A stretch of DNA of 60,000 nucleotides from Bolinopsis microptera (GCF_026151205.1 NC_087077.1:7743983-7803982); one strand, 5' to 3'; positions 11,701-19,180 are shown, numbered from the stretch's first letter. A program made the numbers and translations. Notes: generated by a model from the letters alone, not told the origin.

Positions 11701-12205
11701 CATTCCAGATAATGTGGCGAGCATTAAAGTCCCCCATGGTAATAATTCCTGAGCACTGGTGTTTCTTGGCAAGATTATAGGCTTTGTCAAGCATTCCATT
11801 AAATTCCTTCACACCGGATAGATAGTCCAGTTTCAGATAGACATTACCAATTATGTACCGTTTTCCACTCCAACACAGCATACCCCAAACAGTATCAATG
11901 TTCTTTGAACACTTAGAGATGTCACAGAATTGGGTGAACATTGCATCATTTCGAACCATAACAGCACAGCCTTTGTTGGTCTGGTTGTTGGTGTCCTCGT
12001 AAGTTTTCATGTTGTCCAGTTTCTTGTATTCCTGATTTCTGCCAGTTTCTTGGATTGAGAGGAGAATAATATCATTATCAAACACATATTTGTTTAGCAT
12101 CATGTGGCTTCGCTGGGAGAGCCCACAGATGTTGATAGTACATATTTTTCCTAGGATATTATTTTTACTTCTACCCATATCTAAACAGGAACTAGTGCTA
12201 GTCAT
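8735..12205 (-). CDS. LINE A ORF2: APE endonuclease-reverse transcriptase, intact
   Basis: A 1156-residue intact frame. The N-terminal endonuclease (about 18-250) shows INICG, IQETGR (about 52-57), GDFNARH (about 158-164) and SLIDFFITS; the usual SDH block reads RGHVP. The RT (about 545-800) shows YRPISISSYLGKLFERIL, FIDFEKAFDSVWK, LPQGSVLSPILF and the catalytic FADD (about 723-726). Near the C-terminus (about 1083-1100) is C-x-C-x8-H-x3-C, as in Jockey/I-group ORF2 proteins. The protein nicks target DNA and copies the element RNA at the nick. Its ATG overlaps the ORF1 stop as ATGACTAG, an arrangement that fits termination-reinitiation. No stop or frameshift was seen, so it may still be active. 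Confidence 0.9.
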   Translation of the reverse strand: MTSTSSCLDMGRSKNNILGKICTINICGLSQRSHMMLNKYVFDNDIILLSIQETGRNQEYKKLDNMKTYEDTNNQTNKGCAVMVRNDAMFTQFCDISKCSKNIDTVWGMLCWSGKRYIIGNVYLKLDYLSGVKEFNGMLDKAYNLAKKHQCSGIITMGDFNARHIIWNDSVNNKYGKCLEECLDWSKFSVHAPSSRTFLSKNGSSLIDFFITSNDLDYNLGTPFTDDKAILYSGAPVRGHVPVTITINPRCPRDAKKSEKKLDLSSMNWDDWTSDIEQTLSAEAIESLAFDNSIDNLWKLIEDTINEATKANCSLKLVTKHSKPYWTKELSSKSKELRDALGTYLTRNTDEAFERFQAAKEIFEETRKQACQQFIVNKTQNLNVAQANKFWKDFNRLFKPPTDQQVEALVNEDGTVMTENKEIEKELFETFFMGKHIVENIDKFDQNFYNETNKLYSEIKEDGFQPFADSMDNFQHSSKLYCPVTHGEILGIIKGNKSTAGSFDNCQVHPSMLKHLGPNALHALSILFSLCLRNGKWVWNASNIIFLKKEGKSSYAKPGSYRPISISSYLGKLFERILACRLETYLFTIGLIDSNQEGFSKGRNTIRYLHRLTAGIKGDMMKKLTVLCLFIDFEKAFDSVWKQGLIVKLWKVGVHGCYLRTIDSFLFGRTVSLLLNGFIGPVRMCLDYGLPQGSVLSPILFKFYVFDMETLCQLYEQIQAFKFADDGTIKVTGKDLEECLFYLELAMGFIGEWTSQWRMVINCNVNKTEVICFQCQDASAVPKSFDLCGNTIYLTDSSKVLGITLDSKLNFKQHSQDVYNKLIYRWVCLSRYTNRNWGMNQKVLVRLAKTVMFSSLFYGSFIWQTNANMLELNKLWYKVAKSAVGAVFNVQNAILEVILGIPPLRVTNRIISVKHYLKVFSSIHIDVHHDFICREIESGNTKILGQMRDVLKFLKWKVEVHADSVLPGDAIIIGLNDASKLFELSRKACHYTKVSIKQFTEFVWQESIKNQLQMEGWSQIPVVSTTPLKFPYHTSRETEVLVMSLFYKNNLLNSFLFVLDRLKWPSPYCSCGHEEQTAIHILTSCGHVDEDLRDQASYLLSIGNEVSNLEDLGTPHLAILNCSRDPKFIQICSECVNNDDLKLRRKICISTGPTHA

Positions 12206-12867
12206 ATTGACGATCTACTGAGAATTGAGCCAATTTATTCTTGTATACTTCACAATCATAGGAGCCAGCTTTGTGATCTTTGTTGCAGTGTGCACATTTG
12301 AATCCTGTGGTTATGTCACATGAAAGACTCTCATGATTTCCTGCACATTTCCCACACTTAGCAGATTTGTTGCAGTACCTGTGAACATGGCCCCAGCCCT
12401 GACACTTATTGCACTTTATTACTCTTGATTTTCGTTTGTATTCCTCAACAATGTATCTCTGGTTGCAGAACTTTATCTTTTCATCCATTACTTTGAGCAG
12501 GCTGTTTCTAGATTTGAATTCAACTTTAATCAGTCCCATGAATGAATTGTCACCTTTGCGCTTGAGGAACTCGCAGCCCTCTATATCCTCTGAGTAATTA
12601 TTCATGATATCATCTTTCATCTGATCTTCAGATAGGTCATCGTAAACGTGTTTGACTATTCCAGTGGTGTTGTCAGCTCCCGGAATTTTCATGCCCTTAT
12701 TTCCTCCAAAGAATTCAGTAGACCAGCTATCATGAACAGCCTTGGCAGTGGTCTCATCCTCAAACTCAAAGGTTATAGAACCAGATGCTGTTAGGCGACA
12801 GTGTTTAATGACTAAGCCTTTGTGGTGTTTGTTGAACTCTTTCCTGATATCACGACTGGTGCGGATG

Positions 12868-12872
12868 TTAGT
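12868..12872 (+). repeat. Left target-site duplication of LINE B
   Basis: TTAGT directly before the LINE B 5' end; repeated at 17059-17063 after its tail. Collapsing the two restores the LINE A ORF1 reading frame, which supports the assignment despite the short length. Confidence 0.7.
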
Positions 12873-12912
12873 TTTAATACTTTCAACACTACTATATAAC
12901 AAATAATTTGAG
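12873..12912 (+). promoter_or_regulatory. 40-nt 5' leader-like sequence at the start of LINE B
   Basis: Begins TTTAATACTTTCAACAC and ends AAATAATTTGAG. The ORF1 ATG follows 7 nt later. The same 40 nt occur once more, on minus at 18071-18110, as the first bases of LINE A. It could be a captured spliced leader or a shared 5' UTR/promoter segment; see findings. Confidence 0.6.
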
Positions 12913-12919
12913 TTCAGGG

Positions 12920-13849
12920 ATGGCAAGTAACAATGTACCCGAGAGGGTGTCGATACGAAAAAAACGTGGAGTCAAGACGAGTCCCCCTAAGGATTCATCT
13001 TCTGATAATGTCCCAGTGCCAGAGGAAAAATACTGCCAATGTGATGTTTACATGTCAGAAGAACTATCAGTTGAATGTGAAGCTTGCCAATTATTTTGGC
13101 ACCTGAGTTGTGTTGGTTTATCTGGCCTTAAAAACGAGATGTTACTGAATCTAACAAACTGGAAGTGCCCATACTGTTTTGTGGCGCCTCATACCTCAGC
13201 TGACACTAAGGAAAACGGGGCTGTCAGGGCTATTATTAAAGAGGAACTCCAACATTTGACCCCAGCCCTGACTAACTCTATTAAGGAAGCTATTAAAGGA
13301 AGCACAGATAAAACTGTCAACAAAGCTGTGCAACTTTACTCAGACATTACAGCAAAATCTCAGAGGACAGTAATAGAAGATCTGAGCAACTCTCAGTCAT
13401 CAGAAAATGTTATTGCTAAAGTGCAGTCCAAGATGCACACTGATGCATTTGAAAGGAACAGAAGGAAACATAACTTATGTGTTCTGAAGGTTCCTGAGAG
13501 TAAGGAGAAGAACCCTAAGCAGCGTCAGAAAGATGATGTCTCTTTCTGCGTAGAAACACTCAAGATGAAGAAAGACGACATTGTTAGCTGCCATCGTGCT
13601 GGAAAAGTTGATCCAAACAACCATGACTACTGTCGACCTCTCATCATACAGACAGTCGACGAAGAGTCAGTAAATTTTTACTCTGACTTTGGTAAAGGCT
13701 GGAAGGAATCGTCCTACTGGATCAATCAAGACCAGTGTAGATCAGACCGCGAGATCCATTTTTTAGCCAGAAAGGAGAGGAAGAAGAGACAGTTGGAAGC
13801 AGAGAAGGAAAGGTTGGAAAAGACGAAAGGAGAATCAGTAAAGGCTTAA
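12920..13849 (+). CDS. LINE B ORF1: PHD-finger coiled-coil protein
   Basis: 309 residues from the ATG at 12920; the frame is open slightly upstream but with no ATG. A basic N-terminus is followed by a PHD finger (residues about 38-90: CQCD, CEACQLFWHLSC, WKCPYC), then a helical region. A segment resembling CR1-type ORF1 proteins follows (RKHNLCVLKVPES, then CHRAGKVDP), and the C-terminal tail is very rich in K, R and E. The expected role is binding of element RNA. The final codons overlap the open frame of ORF2. Confidence 0.85.
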   Translation: MASNNVPERVSIRKKRGVKTSPPKDSSSDNVPVPEEKYCQCDVYMSEELSVECEACQLFWHLSCVGLSGLKNEMLLNLTNWKCPYCFVAPHTSADTKENGAVRAIIKEELQHLTPALTNSIKEAIKGSTDKTVNKAVQLYSDITAKSQRTVIEDLSNSQSSENVIAKVQSKMHTDAFERNRRKHNLCVLKVPESKEKNPKQRQKDDVSFCVETLKMKKDDIVSCHRAGKVDPNNHDYCRPLIIQTVDEESVNFYSDFGKGWKESSYWINQDQCRSDREIHFLARKERKKRQLEAEKERLEKTKGESVKA

Positions 13850-16800
13850 ATATATTTTACACCAATGCTAATGGACTTTTTAATAAAATTGATGAACTTA
13901 AATGTATTTTATCAGTATATAAATCTATTGATGTGATTTGCATAACAGAAACTCATTTTAGTTGTGACATATTAGATGCTGAAATTTTTATTGAAGGTTT
14001 TACTATGTTTAGAAAGGATAGAGATTTTAAGATTGACAATTCAACCAATATTATAAGTGGGGGTGGTGGTTCTATCATTTATATCAAAAACAGTTGTAAT
14101 GCTTCTTTAGTAAGCTCTTTTTTAAGTGCACCAGACTCTTTAGCTGTTAGTATTAACACATCTGGTGGATTGATTACTATTTGTTGTATTTATAGATCAA
14201 CTTCTTTAAATTTAGGACAGAACAATACATTACTATCTTGTATCAAGGGTATATGTAGTGAAAAGAACAATTCTGAAGCAATCCTTATAGGAGATTTTAA
14301 TTTACCTACTGTATCATGGGTAAATGGAAGTGTAAATAATAATATTTTTAGTAGAAATCAATTTTTAACTATTCAACAGAAGTATATGGATATTTTTAAT
14401 GACAGTGGTTTAACATGGTACTTTACCAACGAAACAACCAGAAGACGGCTTGTGAAAGATACTCTCCAGGAGAGCCTCCTTGATCAGGTCTTGTATACAA
14501 ATGATGCTCTTGTCAACGGTTGTAAGATTGTTTCACCGCTTGGTAAGAGTGATCACGTTGGGATACTTGTCGAACTGGTTGTTTCGCCAAATACTGATAA
14601 GAGTCCTAAAGAGAAAACTGTAAAACCTATCTGGGGTAAGATTTCGTCTGATGAATTATTGAAGTTTAGTATGAATAACATTGACTGGGATTATAGTTCT
14701 ACAAATTATAATGTTCAAGAAATGTGGACTGAACTACATGGTAAACTAGAGGCTGTTGCCGCTGCTGTCCCAGCTGCTTCTGTTTATCTCGACAACAGGC
14801 CTGTCAAGTTGCCATGGAGTACAACTTCACTTAAGAGAATGAGGAAGAATAAGGACAAAGCATGGGCTGAGTTTGATAGAAATCCATCTGTAATCAATTT
14901 TAGTTATGCTAATAGCAAGCAACATATTTTTGAAGTGGCTGAAGTTAAAGCTAAAGTTAACTATGAAAAGAAGATTACATCTAATTTAAAGCAGAATAGT
15001 AAGTCTTTTTACTCATATTTACGTAACAAAAGACAAGTAAAATCAAGTGTGGTTTCCTTGGATAGAGGAGATGGTACACGCACAGATAGTTCTGCTGAGT
15101 CTGCTGAAGTACTTGCAAGTGCCTTCAGCTCAGTGTTTGTGTGTGAGCCACCTGGCCCTCTTCCTAAAAATGACACTTTGGATTATGATAAAGATGTTAT
15201 TAGTGATTTGCAAGTTAGCAGTGCTGATATTAAGAAGCAACTTTTAAAGCTTAATATTTTTAAGAGTTCAGGTCCGGATGGTGTTCATCCAAAGTTATTA
15301 AAATCGTTAGCTTATGATAACAACTTTGTAGAAGCAGTCACTAAATTATTTAAAATGTGTTCAGAAACGGGATCTCTTCCTGAAGTGTGGAAGTCAGCAT
15401 CCGTTGTAGCATTGTTTAAAAAGGGTGTTAAATCAGATCCCTTAAACTATAGACCAGTTTCCTTAACTTGTATTTTGTGCAAAGTGTACGAAAAGTTGGT
15501 GAGGGCACATTTATTGGATTTTTTAGAAGAACGAATATCAAAGCATCAGCATGGATTTGTTAAGGGCAAATCTTGCTTATCTAATCTTTTAGAGACATTT
15601 GATAATATTCTTGATATTTTAGATGAAGGTGATCCTGTTGATCTACTGTATTTTGATTTTAGTAAGGCCTTTGACACTGTCCCCCACTTTAGACTTTTAT
15701 CTAAATTGGAGGGGTTTGGGGTCAAAGGAAAAGTTTTAGATGTTATTAAAGATTTTCTTACAGACAGAACCATGAGGGTTTGTGTAGAAGGACAATGGTC
15801 TGAGGTGAAACACGTGTTATCTGGTGTTCCCCAGGGGTCAGTATTGGGTCCTCTGCTATTTATTCTTTATATTAATGATTTACCTGATATAGTCAAGAAT
15901 AAGATTAAATTATTTGCAGATGACCTCAAGTTGATTGGTAATGCAGCTAACCACAGCAGTGTTGCTGAAGATATTGTAGAACTGGAAGTCTGGGAGAGTA
16001 TTTGGCTTTTGAAGTTTAATCCTGCTAAATGTAAAGTTGTTCATATTAACCTTAATAGCAACCCTAACTTAAATTATTTAGTAAATGGCGTAGAACTTGA
16101 AGTATCTGATCAGGAAAAAGATTTGGGGGTTATTACCCATAGTTCCCTGCTTTGGAATGAACAGATAAAAGCATGTATTTCCAAGGCAAATCGTATGATT
16201 TGCTGGATTGTAAGGAATTTGATAATTAGAGAAAAATGTGTAATGATAGCCATCTATAAAGCTTTGATAAGACCTCATCTAGAGTATTGTGTCCAATTGT
16301 GGAATCCAGTTGCGGCTCATGGAAGTTGGGGGACTGTTTTGGAGCTGGAGAGCGTCCAGAGGCGGTTTACCCGTCTGATTGATGAGGTGGGTACTCTTCC
16401 TTACAGCCGTAGACTGGAAATCCTTAATTTGACAACGCTGGCAGAGCGGCGAATACGTGGGGACCTTATTGAAGCTTTTAAGGTTATTAATGGCTTGACT
16501 GATTATGGTTCAGACTTGTTCAGACCAAGCAGATCAGGTCTTAATCTGGTTTCATCCAATAGATGTAGTAAGAGTGTGACAAAGGTCAAGAATCTTCAGT
16601 GTTCTTTTCTTCCAGAGCGGGTTGTTCCTTATTGGAACAAACTCCCTTCGGAGGTGAAGAACTGCTTGACAGTTTTGAGTTTTAAAATTGGATTGGAAAG
16701 TTTTAAAAAGAATATGATTTCTAAATGTATTGTAAATGACTTTCATTTTTGGAATGTTTCGAAAGAAGTTTTAACAAGAATTGAAGGTACCAGTTATATC

Positions 16801-16896
16801 AGTAATAAGGAAAAACACAATGATTATCTGTGGTTCCATCCTTATGTAGCAAAGAAACGTTTTATAAATCTTTACTCCACTGGGAAGTATGAATAA
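13843..16896 (+). CDS. LINE B ORF2: CR1-type endonuclease-reverse transcriptase
   Basis: About 1017 codons, open from within ORF1 in the -1 frame. No ATG occurs before the TMFRKDR region, so translation may need frameshifting or reinitiation; I start the entry at the first codons past the overlap. The endonuclease shows NANGLFNKIDEL, ICITETHFS, IGDFNLPTVSW, LLDQVLYTND and GKSDHVGIL. The RT shows FKSSGPDGVHPKLLKSL, NYRPVSLTCILCKVYEKLV, FDFSKAFDTVPH, GVPQGSVLGPLLF and LFADDLKLIG (FADD near 15913-15924). The C-terminus shows YCVQLWNP and FTRLIDEVGTLPYSRRLEIL, as in CR1/L2 proteins. No internal stop was seen. Confidence 0.9.
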   Translation, partial: GLNIFYTNANGLFNKIDELKCILSVYKSIDVICITETHFSCDILDAEIFIEGFTMFRKDRDFKIDNSTNIISGGGGSIIYIKNSCNASLVSSFLSAPDSLAVSINTSGGLITICCIYRSTSLNLGQNNTLLSCIKGICSEKNNSEAILIGDFNLPTVSWVNGSVNNNIFSRNQFLTIQQKYMDIFNDSGLTWYFTNETTRRRLVKDTLQESLLDQVLYTNDALVNGCKIVSPLGKSDHVGILVELVVSPNTDKSPKEKTVKPIWGKISSDELLKFSMNNIDWDYSSTNYNVQEMWTELHGKLEAVAAAVPAASVYLDNRPVKLPWSTTSLKRMRKNKDKAWAEFDRNPSVINFSYANSKQHIFEVAEVKAKVNYEKKITSNLKQNSKSFYSYLRNKRQVKSSVVSLDRGDGTRTDSSAESAEVLASAFSSVFVCEPPGPLPKNDTLDYDKDVISDLQVSSADIKKQLLKLNIFKSSGPDGVHPKLLKSLAYDNNFVEAVTKLFKMCSETGSLPEVWKSASVVALFKKGVKSDPLNYRPVSLTCILCKVYEKLVRAHLLDFLEERISKHQHGFVKGKSCLSNLLETFDNILDILDEGDPVDLLYFDFSKAFDTVPHFRLLSKLEGFGVKGKVLDVIKDFLTDRTMRVCVEGQWSEVKHVLSGVPQGSVLGPLLFILYINDLPDIVKNKIKLFADDLKLIGNAANHSSVAEDIVELEVWESIWLLKFNPAKCKVVHINLNSNPNLNYLVNGVELEVSDQEKDLGVITHSSLLWNEQIKACISKANRMICWIVRNLIIREKCVMIAIYKALIRPHLEYCVQLWNPVAAHGSWGTVLELESVQRRFTRLIDEVGTLPYSRRLEILNLTTLAERRIRGDLIEAFKVINGLTDYGSDLFRPSRSGLNLVSSNRCSKSVTKVKNLQCSFLPERVVPYWNKLPSEVKNCLTVLSFKIGLESFKKNMISKCIVNDFHFWNVSKEVLTRIEGTSYISNKEKHNDYLWFHPYVAKKRFINLYSTGKYE

Positions 16897-17058
16897 ATTA
16901 AATTTTGTAATGTTGTTTTTATTCATGATTAATATTTGATAAATTATTACCTTTAAATTTGATGGAGAAATAGCTATTTTTCCATGTAGTGTGATGATAC
17001 TTTGTAGACATTAGTGATGATGTTATGTCATAATTTTTACTTTACTTTTTACTTTACT

Positions 17059-17063
17059 TTAGT
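17059..17063 (+). repeat. Right target-site duplication of LINE B
   Basis: TTAGT, after the TTTAC-type tail; pairs with 12868-12872. Confidence 0.7.
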
Positions 17064-18070
17064 GTCACCTGGTCTGACTGCCACTCTTATCCGTTTAAGC
17101 TTATCTGCATTCTGGCTATCCCTAGTAGATTTAGTCATTGTGTGGAGACTCTCAACCAAGTTTGTAGGAAGCAAAGCACTTCGATGGTGATTCGCATTAC
17201 TTGCTTTACTGGTCACTCCACTATAGGATGGTTTACTGGCAATACTAACAAGGTCCTCTACCTGATCTGACATGAGATTAATTGTATTTGCCGTCTTGGT
17301 AACCTTCTTTTCAATTCGCCTTAGCTTGAGGGCAGCACTGCCATATACTCTATTGCAGGGTGGACATAGAACCTTGACATAGCCAGGGGACTTGGTAATA
17401 AAATCAAATTCTGGTTTAGTAAGGGGTCTGCTAGAGCATTGGTTGTGAAAATACATGTTACAACCATCACATTCAATTCCCGATCCACTGGAATCACTTT
17501 TGTCTGTGACTTCCCCAGCACATACTTGGCATGGATATAACTTTGCCAGACTTGTTTTTTGGAAACAGCCCTTCAAAACTGTCATCTTTTGTTTTAAAAT
17601 CCACAAAATCACCATTTTTGAATATCACCTGTATGTCAGATTCATTGTATTCACTTAGCCCGTTGTTGTAAATTACGCTGGACTTCAATAGTTCGATCCG
17701 GCCGTCCAAGTCGTAGTCCTGTGGGGCAATCAGCTGAAGTTTACGGTGTATCTTGTCAATCTGGGGGGTTGAGACATTAGTCAAGGAAATAATAGTTTCG
17801 CCTGGCATAGTACCAAAGAGGATGAAGATACCAAAACCAAATCCAAGCTAATTAGATAGTAGTAAGGAGGTTGGGCCAAAGACTGGATCAAAATCGAAAA
17901 AGTTTGAACCAACCGGAGAGGTTCCGACTTATGGGTCGGACTCCCTTTGTATATTTGGGAAGACGAGAAGAAGGAGATCTTCAGTTTCAGGTATTGAGGC
18001 GTTATCTGGTCTGAGTTTTCATATTGTCTTATCTACGGTCCCACTACTTGTTTGCGTACATGTCACATAC

Positions 18071-18110
18071 CTCAAATTATTTGTTATATAGTAGTGTTGA
18101 AAGTATTAAA
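18071..18110 (-). promoter_or_regulatory. 40-nt 5' leader-like sequence at the start of LINE A
   Basis: Identical over 40 nt to 12873-12912 but on minus. On minus it is followed at once by GTATGTGACATG, which matches a 5' splice-site consensus (AG|GTATGT). It is the outermost sequence of LINE A, touching the right TSD at 18111. Confidence 0.6.
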
Positions 18111-18121
18111 TTGCTAAGGAT
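18111..18121 (+). repeat. Right target-site duplication of LINE A
   Basis: TTGCTAAGGAT, identical to 8098-8108. Confidence 0.85.
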
Positions 18122-18122
18122 T

Positions 18123-18142
18123 GGGTTAGGGTTAGGGTTGGG
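18123..18142 (+). repeat. Interstitial telomere-like repeat, right
   Basis: GGGTTAGGGTTAGGGTTGGG, next to the LINE A right duplication; compare 8071-8085. Confidence 0.7.
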
Positions 18143-18239
18143 ATCAAATTAGAGGGTTAGGATTTCGAATAGTCGTTCAGGACCAGCTAGAGAACAAGTT
18201 GAAAAAGTCACGTGACAGTCGAGTGTAGAGTGATTAATC

Positions 18240-18342
18240 TTGTATCACGTTGCGACCCCCACGGTCGTTTCACTGTAGCGTCTTCGACGCTACAGGGGGA
18301 GCCGCGCACTTCGTGCGCGGCGGGTCATACAACGTATGACAA
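18240..18342 (+). mobile_element. MITE family 1, 103 bp, perfect 8-bp TSD
   Basis: Ends TTGTATCACGTTG and CAACGTATGACAA; flanked by GATTAATC at 18232-18239 and 18343-18350. It holds two perfect hairpins with the same TTC loop, TGTAGCGTC-TTC-GACGCTACA and GCCGCGCAC-TTC-GTGCGCGGC. It is the best reference copy of the family. Confidence 0.85.
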
Positions 18343-18451
18343 GATTAATCATCATCCCAGTAAAACCGGATGCAAGTTTACGTTTATACTTTCCATGACT
18401 TCCAAATGATTAAATTTGAATCATAGCGTCAATAATTGCACTACATTGAAC

Positions 18452-18652
18452 TTAACAGGTGATACTTTTGACCATTGTTAATGATCTGGCCCGGCGCGCG
18501 CTACTTCGTAGCACTTGCCATCGAGAAGAAAGCGGCGCGCGCTACTTCGAAGAAATTTAGACGAGTAACATCCGTCAAGTGATACTTGTAAAATATTTGT
18601 TCCGTCGACGAGTCCAACTCGGCGCGCGTCCTGGTAGGTTATAAACCTACAA
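18452..18652 (+). mobile_element. TTAA fold-back element, left arm only, interrupted by MITE family 3
   Basis: TTAACAGGTGATACT (18452-18466) is the arm start. After the inserted MITE (18467-18578) the arm resumes at the duplicated GTGATACT and runs through AAAATATTTGTTCC, GTCGACGAGTCCAACTCGG and GGTAGGTTATAAACCTACAA to 18652. No right arm follows. Confidence 0.7.
18467..18578 (+). mobile_element. MITE family 3, 112 bp, perfect 8-bp TSD, nested
   Basis: Flanked by GTGATACT at 18459-18466 and 18579-18586, and sits inside the arm of the TTAA fold-back element, so it is the younger insertion. Same ends and GC-rich blocks as 7619-7737. Confidence 0.8.
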
Positions 18653-18809
18653 CATTAAACGAATATCGATTGTGTGTGCAGTGTGGTGTTCTTAATATTC
18701 AATTAGTACATTTTCAATTTTGTACTCACAAATGTACCTCAACCATCAACTGAAATTGAATAGTCTTTGATGATTTACACATTTTATAATAATGATTTAC
18801 ACATTTACA

Positions 18810-18961
18810 TTGACGGATGTTACTCGTCTAAATTTCTTCGAAGTCGCGCGCGCCGCTTTCTTCTCTCACCCAAGCAGCTCCATTAGAACTTCTTCTGCCC
18901 GATGGCACGTGCTACGAAGTTGCGCGAGCGCGCGCCGGTCCAGACCATTAACAATGATCAA
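18810..18961 (-). mobile_element. MITE family 3, 152 bp, perfect 8-bp TSD
   Basis: Starts TTGACGGATGTTACTCG and ends ATTAACAATGATCAA; flanked by CATTTACA at 18802-18809 and 18962-18969. It is longer than its sisters through extra sequence between the GC-rich blocks. Confidence 0.8.
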
Positions 18962-18977
18962 CATTTACATCATCATT

Positions 18978-19180
18978 TGTAGCGTGCGATACGTTACTGT
19001 GCTGCGCTGCGCACATAATGAAGTTACTGGGCCGCGCTCAGCCTGTCATTCCGCCTAATCTTTATGTTTAAGAACATAATAGCCTGAGGTCCCCAGGTAA
19101 ATAATGAAGCTTCTCTTTCGATCGGCAAAATGCGCTACTGTGCCTCGCCGAGCTGCGATGAATTGACATCGTCAATTAAA
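18978..19180 (+). mobile_element. GC-rich repeat family 4, interrupted by MITE family 2
   Basis: Holds two direct copies of a GCG-TACTGTG-CGC-CCG type block and ends AATTGACATCGTCAATT. The uninterrupted counterpart is at 57772-57899. Here 19024-19100 (MITE family 2) has been inserted. Confidence 0.6.
19024..19100 (-). mobile_element. MITE family 2, 77 bp, 8-9-bp TSD, nested
   Basis: Starts TTACTGGGCCGCG and ends CCCCAGGTAA; flanked by ATAATGAAG on both sides (19015-19023 and 19101-19109). Inserted into repeat family 4. Confidence 0.8.

Larger units (their letters stand above)
12873..17058 (+). mobile_element. LINE B, full-length CR1-type retrotransposon nested in LINE A
   Basis: 5' end at 12873 with the shared 40-nt sequence, ORF1 from 12920, ORF2 to 16896, a 162-bp 3' UTR, and a 3' tail of TTTAC-type repeats (about 17038-17058). 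A 5-bp TSD TTAGT flanks it. It is about 4.19 kb and has no visible disabling lesion. The protein order (PHD ORF1, APE-RT ORF2) and the SGPDGVHPKLL and GVPQGSVLGPLLF motifs are typical of the CR1/L2 group. Confidence 0.85.
12198..17808 (-). pseudogene. LINE A ORF1 (PHD finger, RRM-like, zinc knuckles), frameshifted and split
   Basis: The true ATG is at 17808. The frame runs to about 17555, where a one-base shift at an A6 run (minus strand) is needed to stay open, then to 17064. It resumes on the far side of LINE B at 12872 and stops at 12198. The pieces join exactly after removal of LINE B and one copy of the TTAGT duplication: a beta-strand RIRVAVRPGDT runs into NIRTSRDIRKEF. Domains: unknown N-terminal part; PHD-type finger (CQVCAGEV through CPPC); RRM-like segment; tandem CCHC knuckles (CNKCQGWGHVHRYC, CGKCAGNHESLSC). 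It is an RNA-binding chaperone partner of ORF2. The frameshift and the LINE B insertion make this copy non-functional. Confidence 0.8.
8109..18110 (-). mobile_element. LINE A, full-length non-LTR retrotransposon, split by LINE B
   Basis: Reading on minus from 18110: the 40-nt 5' sequence shared with LINE B, a 5' UTR, ORF1 (PHD finger, RRM-like region, zinc knuckles), ORF2 (APE endonuclease plus RT), a 3' UTR, and a short CAT-type tail at 8109. An 11-bp duplication TTGCTAAGGAT flanks it. LINE B (12873-17058) interrupts ORF1. Without it the element is about 5.8 kb. A stub of the same 3' end lies at 54633-54743. The ORF2 C-terminal cysteine motif and gene order suggest the Jockey/I group, but I cannot fix the clade. 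Confidence 0.85.

Noticed and set aside
17059-17808. A third, separate LINE represented only by a PHD-finger ORF1
   Set aside because: Its frame continues exactly into the 12198-12872 ORF1 piece after removal of LINE B, so it is the N-terminal half of LINE A ORF1.
8109-18110. LINE A with a 5' inversion (twin priming), because the 40-mer at 18071-18110 is inverted relative to 12873-12912
   Set aside because: The TTAGT pair, the restored ORF1 frame and the 18110 terminus are explained more simply by a normal minus-strand LINE A with LINE B inserted; the 40-mer is then the 5' end of each.
8071-18142. Telomere or subtelomere junction
   Set aside because: Only two to three TTAGGG units on each side, with host genes on both sides; interstitial motif only.
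18212-18409. ORF across 18212-18409 and similar ones in MITE copies (7145-7462, 58259-58456)
   Set aside because: They arise from the GC-rich MITE sequence, change frame between copies and have no independent support.
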